This document shows, piece by piece, positions 56,480 to 64,000 of a stretch of DNA of 64,000 nucleotides. The notes beneath the pieces were generated by a model, which saw only the letters and a list, made by a program, of their open reading frames with translations, ran no database searches and was not told the origin of the DNA. The stretch's first letter is position 1. Every line of letters begins with the position of its first letter. Source of the stretch: Oncomelania hupensis (taxonomy: Eukaryota > Mollusca > Gastropoda > Littorinimorpha > Pomatiopsidae); NCBI GenBank assembly GCA_036898135.1, contig CM072514.1:14855464-14919463 (forward strand). The letters are read 5' to 3'. The translations under genes and the position numbers were made by a program.

Positions 56480-58670
56480 ATTGTCACCAGGGTTTCTGAA
56501 GCTGTATGCGGCATTTGCCTAAAATCAAGGAACCAAGATGCCGCCATCATTTATCCGACAAAAAAAGGAATTTCTAGTATTTTGCTTGCTAGCAAAACAA
56601 GAGGAGATCAGTGAGGTTGGCTTTGTACACGTTACTTGTCGTCGCAACTATACTAACAAAAAAAGTATAAAGACAAACTTGAACAACATTATTTTAGAAT
56701 CAAGTTCAGGGCCCAGTTGTTCAAGCACAGCGCAGTTCGATTTGAAGAATAGCTGTTTGTTTTGTTCAAAAACTGTAGACAAAACTGAAAAAGGCGTCTA
56801 CAACCAAAAGATGAGGGGTATACAGTTCGAACATTAGAATATAAAGAAACTCTTCACATGGCTTGTGCAAAGCGCAGTAATGATGACTGGGCATAAAAGG
56901 TCACTGCAAGACTGGAACTTGTCAATGATTTAGTTGCTGCAGATGCGGTGTATCACACAGATTGTAATAGTCGATTTCAGTCATTGAAGAGACCTTGGGA
57001 AACTGCTTCAGATCAGCAGAATCAGCAAGCAAAACGTGGCCGCCGAAAAAATGAAGCCTTTGCTGAGGCCTTTCAGAAAGTTGTGCGTTTTCTTGAAGAA
57101 AATGACGATGAACAGATCACCTTCAATGATTTGATCTCAAAGATGAAAGAAATCAATGGAGGGGATGAAGCATACAGCTATACCAAGATGAAACACGAAT
57201 TAAAGAAACACTTTGGCGATGACGTTATAATCACATGTGTGGATGGGAAGGCTAACGTTGTTGCGTGCAAAAAAACTGCATCTTCTATTCTGCACTCGTT
57301 TTATGCCAGACAAAGTAACGACGAGGAGACCCAGAAGATACAGATACTCAAGGCAGCTACAGAGCTTATTAAAAGTGACATAAGTCTGTTATCCATCAGC
57401 TTTGTTTGAATCTCCAGAAATAATGAGACTACCAAACAAGGCATCACTGGCCAATGAGCTGTGGAAGATGGTTTCTGAACCTCCCATGTGTTCTCTACCC
57501 CGTGACCTCCAGTATGTTGTGGGCGGAGGTTCTTTACTACAACGAGTACAAGCACCCTGGGAGCGGGGCTCCACATTCCAAAGCATTGATTTGTTGACTG
57601 TTACGTCAGTTATGTAAATAGCCAATATCCCCATGCCGTGGTAGTCTTTGGTGGATATGAGTCTGGACCCTCAACCAAGGATATGACCCATATAAGACGC
57701 ACAAAAGGAATGAAAGGAGTACCGGTTCATTTTACTCATGACATGGCCCTGCTGTCTACTAAAGAAATATTTCTTGCACACAAGGAGAACAATCATATAT
57801 TCATATCTCTCCTTGGTTCATGCTTGGAGCGGACATGCACAGTCATACAAACGAAGTCAGAGGCTGACTTGCAGATTGTCCTGGCAGCTCAACAGGCAAC
57901 TAAACACAAGAACGCGGCTGTGGTAGATGAAGACACGGACCTGTTAGTGTTGTTGAAGTATTACCTGTGTGCCGAAGACCATAATGTCTACTTCTATTCA
58001 GACAAACAACAGCAAAAGAAGAAAGTATGGGACATAAAACGACTTGCTGATGTCCTTGGGTTCCCGCTACGTCATCTCCTGTTAGTTCTGCACGCCCTTA
58101 CAGGTTGTGACACCACGTCCAGGCTTTTTGGCATTGGCAAGGCTGTAGCTCTCACAAAACTGAGGTCCAGCACCTGCTTTCAAAAGGCTGCCAAAACTTT
58201 TCTGGAGGCATCTTCAGTGATAGAAGTAGAAGCAGCAGGAGAGACAGCCCTTGTACTCCTTTATGGTGGCGCTGCAAAGAACATGATAGAATAGACGAAC
58301 TGAGGTATCGCACCTTCTGTAGGAAAGTGGCCCTTGGAACAACCTTTGTTCAGGTGAATACGCTGCCCCCAACGTCTGCGGCTGCACGATTTTACAGTCA
58401 TCGCGTCTACTGGCAAGTACAAGAGAAGAGTGGATGGGCAAGCAGCAGGACGCATGCCCACAACATGTGGATGGAAGCTGGAGGGCAGCATGCTACTGCT
58501 GGTGACAACCATGCTTCCTGCTGCTCCACCTAAGCTGCTGAAGATAATCCGATGCTCATGCTCGGGAAATTCTGATGTCCATTCCCGCTGTTCATGCAGG
58601 AGGTACAGGCTTCTTTGTTCTCCTGCCTGCAAGTAGTGCCGGGGTCTTAGCTGCTGCAACACTCCCCCAC
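56480..58670 (+). pseudogene. Intronless broken copy of a zinc-ribbon plus FEN1/XPG-like nuclease gene
   Basis: Pieces of one protein lie in order on the plus strand in shifting frames. N-terminus (56500-56840): CGICLKS, VHVTCRRNYTN and CLFCSK, which look like Cys/His metal-binding pairs. Middle (56948-57409): a basic, helical part (KRGRRKNEAFAEAFQKVV). Then 57402-57617 with a frameshift on each side. The frame 57638-58294 has FEN1-style landmarks: VVFGGYE (residues 2-8), EAD (75-77), VDEDTDLLVLL (96-106), GCDTTSRLFGIGKAVAL (156-172). After another break come LPPTSAAARFYSHRVYWQVQ and a Cys-rich end (RCSCSGNSDVHSRCSCRRY). At least five frame changes and a stop at about 56896 show it is dead. 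I know similar full-length proteins only as uncharacterised invertebrate families; the FEN1 link is my motif reading. Confidence 0.75.
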
Positions 58671-59402
58671 CCCATCCCAATGAAGTGTAGCTGAAGCAGG
58701 ATTGGAGCACAAATGTTCAGTCAGCCTTGTATGGTTTTGCGTTATCATATTAAGTTAAAGAAACTGACTGCATAGTACAATGCTTTGCAGTGTAATCAAT
58801 ATTTTTATATTGTTCCTTGTTTATTATCTCTCATAGGGCATTTACATAACCTTTCTACATCATTAAATTTAACCAGTTAACAGTATTGTTAATTATTATA
58901 ATGTTTTCGATAATGTATTTTTATTACCTTTCAAACGAGGTGCTACTTGATAGGGTTCTAACGATTTCTGTGGATTGTGACCTTGACCGTGACCTTTAAA
59001 TAGCCGCTAAAAAGTATGCCGCACACCAACTGTGTCCGATTTTTTATGGGAAGTAGCGACTGATCGTGCCGGCATAATGCAGTGAAAATCTTTTCTATAA
59101 CAATTTGTTTAGGGTCATAGCATATTTTTTTCTAGATCCCCCAGGCTATTTCTGCATCTTCGCGTTGTCCTCCTCATTTTTTAACCCCCTTTCCTCCCTC
59201 TTCCCCCTCTCGTCTACATACACCTTATCATCGTCATTGTCATCACCTCCATCAACCCCTACGATACCACCCCCATCCCCCACCTCTCTGTTCTCTTGAT
59301 CTGTCGCTCAGCACAAAATGTCTTTTCCTTTTCTTCTTTTTGACAACTCTTCACTAGGTCATCGTTCTCATTCTACGCCAAAAAAAGAAAAAGAATTGAT
59401 TG
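58671..59402. other. Spacer
   Basis: AT-rich then pyrimidine-rich. TGACCTTGACCGTGACCTTT at 58978-58997 is an isolated inverted match to the AGGTCA words of 24944-25550. Confidence 0.5.
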
Positions 59403-59409
59403 ATTGATT

Positions 59410-59896
59410 GATTGTTGCTTTAGGTCCAGCGGACTCTTCCGAGCCAAATCAGGACCGGACAACCCCCGATCCACATAAAAGATCTGCCGAAACAACCCTA
59501 GTGGGAAAATTGAATGCCCTCCACCGGCCAGTCACTTTACAATAAAGACATCCCACGCAGGGGACGGCTGAGGCTTTACCCCAACTACTCGAACCCCCGG
59601 TTACAAAAACAAAATAGAATACAAACATCATTATAAATTATCAACAAAACACATACATATAAAATGCCTACATTGCGAAATAATAACATCATAGGAAGCC
59701 CTAGTGACCACCCGGCAGAAAGCGTCCAACACTCCCAAGCTGATCCAACAGACCTCCTACACAAACAAGGAGTCTTGTCCAGGAAGAGTTTTCAAGAAAA
59801 AAGGTAGGTCATTGATCTAGCGAAGAAGAGCAAAGGCTAAATTTCCAGAAAGTGGGGATACTATTTATACTGAAACCCCCGGCACTCCAACGGGGG
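59410..59896 (-). mobile_element. 576-bp-type retroposon, copy 2
   Basis: Reverse copy of the element at 707-1282, with internal deletions (about 490 bp). On the minus strand it begins CCCCCGTTGGAGTGCCGGGG, contains TATAAATAG, and ends GACCTAAAGCAACAATCAAT with a CAAT-type tail, different from the ATGTA tail of copy 1. Confidence 0.85.
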
Positions 59897-60509
59897 TACT
59901 GTTGCCGCAGTGAAGCAGTCTTGCCTATAAAGGAAAGACAGGTTTTCAACTGGGGCTTTCACTTTTCCCTTTATAGGTTAGAACAATCTACAGTGACAAG
60001 ATTGCTCATGACCCCAAGGGGTAAAGAAAAAGAAAAAAAAAGGGATGAAAAAAAAAAGATCATCATCATGGTGTATGATTGATTCACAGATACGTTGCGA
60101 TCTGTTGAATTACAGCAATCTATTCCATTTCCACAACAAAAGCAAATAAAACACAGCACACTGAAAAACTGTTGTCATACTTATACAATACTTGTGTAAT
60201 ACTTATACAATACTTGTACAATACTTGTACAATTTTTATACAGTACTTATACAATACTTGCACAATACTTTATGCCGCAAAAATGCTTCTTCAGGAGTCA
60301 CAAACCAACGCCATATATTGACGTGCAACACCAAATAAAACATGTAAATTGTGGAATGACCAGAATACAAATCAAGCGTCAGCGTTGTTTTACCAGTACA
60401 ACTACCACTTTGCAAAAAAACAACAACAAATAAACAAAAACAACTTTAAAATTTAAAAAAATCCAACCCACCAAACAAAAAATATTTAACCAACCAACCA
60501 TCCAAAGAA
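59897..60509. other. Spacer with a small inverted repeat
   Basis: CCTATAAAGGAAAG (59924-59937) and CTTTTCCCTTTATAGG (59964-59979) form a short foldback. 60182-60268 repeats TACTTATACAATACTTG-like words about six times. No gene. Confidence 0.55.
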
Positions 60510-60612
60510 ACAAACAAGAAAATTCCAACCAACCAACCAAACAAATAAACAAGAGAATTCTAACCAACCAACCAACCAACCAACCAACCAACCAACCAAC
60601 CAACCAACCAAG
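60510..60612. repeat. (CCAA)n microsatellite
   Basis: AACC/CCAA tetramers, longest from 60561 to 60610. Confidence 0.96.
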
Positions 60613-61216
60613 AAAAAACAACAACCAGCCAACCAAACAAGTGTGCGCAGGGCGACTATCAGAACAGGAGTTGGGTAAATGTACCACCCATCAATAAGTA
60701 ATTAGGCTTACACATAAATCTATATACACTATGTCTAACGAGCGTGTCGTGGAATTCACGTTTGAATTTGAATAGTCTGTGACTGACATGTGATATATAT
60801 TAGTGCAATGTAAAATGTGTTTATTGTTCCTCAGCGAGATTTCCATACGTTTGTGCGTTTTGTAAAATTTTTACAGTGGTTGTGAGTATGATGTTGTCAC
60901 CGCAATGGACTTTCTCCGTTAAGAAGTGTTTATATTCCTATAACTGCTTCCTCGTTCTGCCTGAACAGTTGAATGTTACCCCCCTCTGAAGTTAAGTCCA
61001 AACGGCCTCTCGTACTCTTTATGTGGTCCGACGAAGAATCTGCCACCAATATTCTGGACCATGCCGGCATTGAGCCAGTGACTCATTAGGCCCAGGATCC
61101 ACAGTCCGATTATTCTCAAACGGATCGAATCTCCAGACGGCGCGCATCTTCCTGCATGTCCCTTTGTGGGCTTGGGCCATTCGTCTTTGTCCGGATTACG
61201 TCTGACAACTTCTTTC
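60613..61216. other. Spacer
   Basis: No gene recognised. Confidence 0.5.
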
Positions 61217-61408
61217 AGGCAGAAGAAGAAGGAGAAGAAGAAGAAGAAGAAGAAGAAGACGTGGAGGAAGAGGAGGAGGAGGAGAAGAAGAAGGAGGAGG
61301 AGGAGGACAAAAAAGAGGAAGAAGGAGAAGAGGAAGAGGAAGAAAAGAGGAATATGAAGAGGAGAAGAAAGAGTGCAGTGGGCAAGAAGGAGGAAGAAGA
61401 AGATTAAG
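61217..61408. repeat. GA/GAA-rich purine tract, with duplicated flank
   Basis: Interrupted GAA and GGA triplets. The flank CGTCTTTGTCCGGATTACGT...CTTCTTTCAGGCAGAA just before it (61183-61226) recurs at 61435-61479, so the tract and its flank have been duplicated. Confidence 0.8.
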
Positions 61409-61709
61409 GAAGGGAGCAGAGGAAGAACAGTCATTCATCTTTGTCCAGATTACGTGTAACATCTTCTTTCAGGCAGAAAACGAAGAAAAATGAGGAGGAT
61501 ATGCTGGAGAATGAAGGAGAACAAGAAAGGGAGAATGGCGAAAAGGACAAAGCAGAAAAGAATAAATAAAGAATGATAATAAAGAAAAGAAAGGAAGAAA
61601 GACAAGAATGATGTTGGATATCGCTGTGGCGTTGTTCCTATGCGCAGATTCCGATGATGATGATAACATGACACAGACACACTCTTTTCGTCATAAGACA
61701 GAACAGAGA

Positions 61710-61731
61710 GAAGAAGAAGAAGAAGAAGAAG

Positions 61732-61763
<32 letters not shown>

Positions 61764-61825
61764 GAAGAAGAAGAAGAAGAAGAAGAAGAAGAAGAAGAAG
61801 AAGAAGAAGAAGAAGAAGAAGAAGG
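61710..61825. repeat. (AAG)n microsatellite
   Basis: About 38 GAA/AAG triplets with one GTA interruption. Confidence 0.98.
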
Positions 61826-62379
61826 ATCATGAGGGAGAAAAAGCAGTAAAAAATATTCTACAATAAAAAATGGGACGAGCTTGATCAAGTCAGGATATTC
61901 AGTCGCAAAATCTGAGACATAAAACGAACGGAGACAGTTGGAAGGGAGAACCGCGAGATCAAGTACAGATCCACAGGAGCAGGAGCGCACTAGAGGTTTT
62001 ATAAACGGAAAAAAAGACGAGGAAAAAAAGGGACAGTTGGACGGAGGCTTAAAACACGCAGGTCGTTTTTCTGGGAATTCTACTGAGGTCATAATGAATT
62101 GGGATTGACATTTTGATCCATTGTCCCGCTCAACTCGTGAAAAATCGTCCCCTTGAGATGGTCGGGCATCCTCTGTGCCAGCCCGAAGACTTAGCGATAT
62201 CTCCCACTCTGGAGAGGCACAAGGTCAGTTCCGATTTGCATTTTGCATTTCACAAAGCTTAACGTGAAGGGAGGGGGTGCACGCATCATTATGCACCCAA
62301 CAGTGCAGGGCGGTCAGGCTTTTTTCAAAGCTGGGATAATTATAATGCAGGTATATGTAGATAGGCACACAGACACACA
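61826..62379. other. Spacer
   Basis: No gene recognised. Confidence 0.5.
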
Positions 62380-62455
62380 TGGGGAAGACAGACAGACAGA
62401 CAGACACACACACACACACACACACACACCCACACACACACACCCAAACACACAA
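62380..62455. repeat. (ACAG)n/(CA)n microsatellite
   Basis: ACAG tetramers then CA units with C interruptions. Confidence 0.96.
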
Positions 62456-63077
62456 CGGCTATCTGGATATTTAGACATTGTACGCAGCAAATGTTTGAAC
62501 ACCACAGACTACTGACTCGAAAGAACGTAATGCGCGCGTTCGCGAACAGTTTAGCTCTAGACTGTTACTAGAAACCCAAACCAACCAGCAAACCAATCAA
62601 ACAACCCCTTCACAACAACAACAAACAACAACAACAACAACAACAACAACAAACCATGGCCTAACCTAATGTATATCATTACTAGACGTTTCTTTTCAAG
62701 TAAACACGAACCAAAGATGTTGAGAGAGGGACTAAACGTGCCTACATTAGCTTACATGCACAGCGTTGTTTAAAAATAAAAACGCAGTGGTTGAAGCTAT
62801 TTAAAAAACAAAAACAAATAAAAAACAAAACCCTAATGCAGTTTTTCCCGCGCCGGCCTCATCACGACATCTTGGCATTTCGTGTAAGATAAAGGGGGAC
62901 AACTGATGTAGGATGAGATAGCGAGTTCCTGTTTACCGGAACAAAATGGCGACCTACATTCGTCTGCCTCATGTTTTCAATCTTTCTTCTTAAGTTTGAT
63001 CTTGTTCTTCATGTTCGCATTCATCTCGATTCGATCTCGTCTTGTTCTGCTTGATCTTCGTCTTCGAGATGATGGTA
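62456..63077. other. Spacer with (CAA)n
   Basis: A (CAA)n run at 62613-62652. Otherwise nothing recognised. Confidence 0.55.
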
Positions 63078-63135
63078 GTAGGATAGAATAGAATAGGATA
63101 GGATAGGATAGGATGGGATAGGCTGGGATAGGTAG
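63078..63135. repeat. (GGATA)n microsatellite without LINE body
   Basis: GGATA pentamers with variants (GAATA, GGCTGGGATA). It matches the tail sequence of the RTE-like LINE family, but no LINE sequence is attached on either side. Confidence 0.85.
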
Positions 63136-63254
63136 TAGACAGTGTTTTGCTTGTCTGTTTACCAAAAACACACTGACCACCCACAATTGTCCGCTTCGGT
63201 TTGTTCTTGTTCTTGAAAGTTCGTGATCTTTCTAAAGACTGGGTCCGATCTCAC

Positions 63255-63320
63255 TACTTCTTCTTCTTCTTCTTCTTACTCTTCCTCTCCTTCTTCTTCT
63301 TCCTCCTCCTCCTTCCCTGC
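63255..63320. repeat. (CTT)n/(CCT)n tract
   Basis: Interrupted pyrimidine triplets. Confidence 0.95.
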
Positions 63321-63428
63321 AGCAGGTAACGCTCAAGGTGTAGTGCTATATTGCTATGTTGTGTACAGAAATTTTACAAAGTGCGTTAAATTCATATTTA
63401 AAATCCTTGTTGACGCTGCGGTTGTTGT

Positions 63429-63520
63429 TGATGATGATGATAATGATTATAATAACGATGACGACGACGATAAAGACTATGATGATGATAATAACGACGA
63501 CGACGACGACGATGATGATT

Positions 63521-63555
<35 letters not shown>
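63429..63555. repeat. (GAT)n/(GAC)n microsatellite
   Basis: GAT, AAC and GAC triplets. The Asp-rich and Met-rich frames are artefacts. Confidence 0.97.
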
Positions 63556-63556
<1 letters not shown>

Positions 63557-63648
63557 TAGTATAGTATTGCATTGCTCAGTATGATGCAATACGGAAAGAT
63601 CTCAGGGGAAGAGTCAAGGTCGGGGCCAGTTTCTCACCGGTGCCGCAA

Positions 63649-64000
63649 CACCCGTTGGGGTGCCGGGGGTTTCAGTATAAATAGTATCCCCACTTTCTGG
63701 AAATTTAGTGCTTTAAATTCCCACTATCGCTGTCTTTCTCATTTGCTCTTTCTCATTCCTGCTCTGTCCTATCAATCTGCTATACTATCGTCTTCTTCGT
63801 TGGACCAGTCTCCTGCCTTTTTTTTCTTGAAAACTCTTCCGGGACAAGGCTCCTTGTTTGTGTATGAGGTCTGTTGGATCAGCTTGGGAATATTGGACGC
63901 TTTCTGCCAGGTGGTCACTAGGGCTTCCTATGATGTTATTATTTAGCAATGTAGGCATTTTATATGTATGTGTTTTGTTGATAATGTATAATGATGTTTG
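63649..64000 (+). mobile_element. 576-bp-type retroposon, copy 3 (runs off the window)
   Basis: Starts with CACCCGTTGGGGTGCCGGGG and is highly similar to 708-1056 over its whole visible length, including TATAAATAG and TCTGTTGGATCAGCTTGGGA. The 3' half lies beyond the window. Confidence 0.92.

Overview
The window is eukaryotic, repeat-dominated nuclear DNA. I could defend no intact host gene. Three things point to an animal: an intron-poor landscape of non-LTR retrotransposons, Pol III-type SINEs and LTR elements, dense microsatellites, and a decayed FEN1-like gene of a family I associate with marine invertebrates. The style (RTE-like LINEs with (GGATA)n tails, tRNA- and 5S-derived SINEs, very long GA/GAA/GAT tracts) suggests a mollusc, perhaps a gastropod. 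That assignment is inference.

Layout. 1-3.3 kb: two 5'-truncated RTE-like LINE copies and a 576-bp retroposon, each with a target-site duplication (TSD). 4.4-12.3 kb: foldback DNA, minisatellites of 47, 40, 44, 42 and 24 bp, a tRNA-derived SINE and a 5S rRNA-derived SINE. 13.2-13.7 kb: the 3' end of a second LINE family whose last ~50 bp are shared with the 576-bp retroposon. 15.4-15.7 kb: a second SINE copy beside an old LINE scrap. 17.2-23.8 kb: a complete but frameshifted LTR retrotransposon whose proteins are Ty3/gypsy-like but whose pol order is protease-integrase-RT-RNase H, the order of Ty1/copia. This is the Gmr1-like arrangement and is the main find. A cluster of perfect heat-shock-element-like motifs lies just upstream of its gag start.

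24-37 kb: nuclear-receptor-like AGGTCA half-sites, a decayed LINE, remnants of two LINE ORF1 genes, and AT-rich DNA without recognisable genes. 37.45-38.03 kb: a 579-bp Tc1/mariner-type deletion derivative with perfect 30-bp inverted ends and a TA duplication. 39.2-39.9 kb: a reverse SINE copy and a 72-bp minisatellite. 42.1-48.7 kb: a LINE split by a second LTR element (5,546 bp, two 1,253-bp LTRs that read as identical, TATT duplication) that has lost gag, protease and RT and keeps only part of integrase. 49.8-51.0 kb: a short LINE insertion with a poly(A) block at its 5' side and a full 5S-derived SINE. 52.4-54.7 kb: a ~350-bp CTT tract and the longest LINE copy (endonuclease end plus RT). 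56.0-58.7 kb: a LINE insertion next to an intronless, multiply broken gene for a zinc-ribbon plus FEN1/XPG-like nuclease protein. 59.4-64 kb: two more copies of the 576-bp retroposon and further microsatellites.

The pieces do not form a pathway. They record repeated retroposition: LINE machinery mobilising itself and apparently SINEs and a tail-sharing retroposon, LTR elements landing inside older LINEs, and tandem arrays growing between them.
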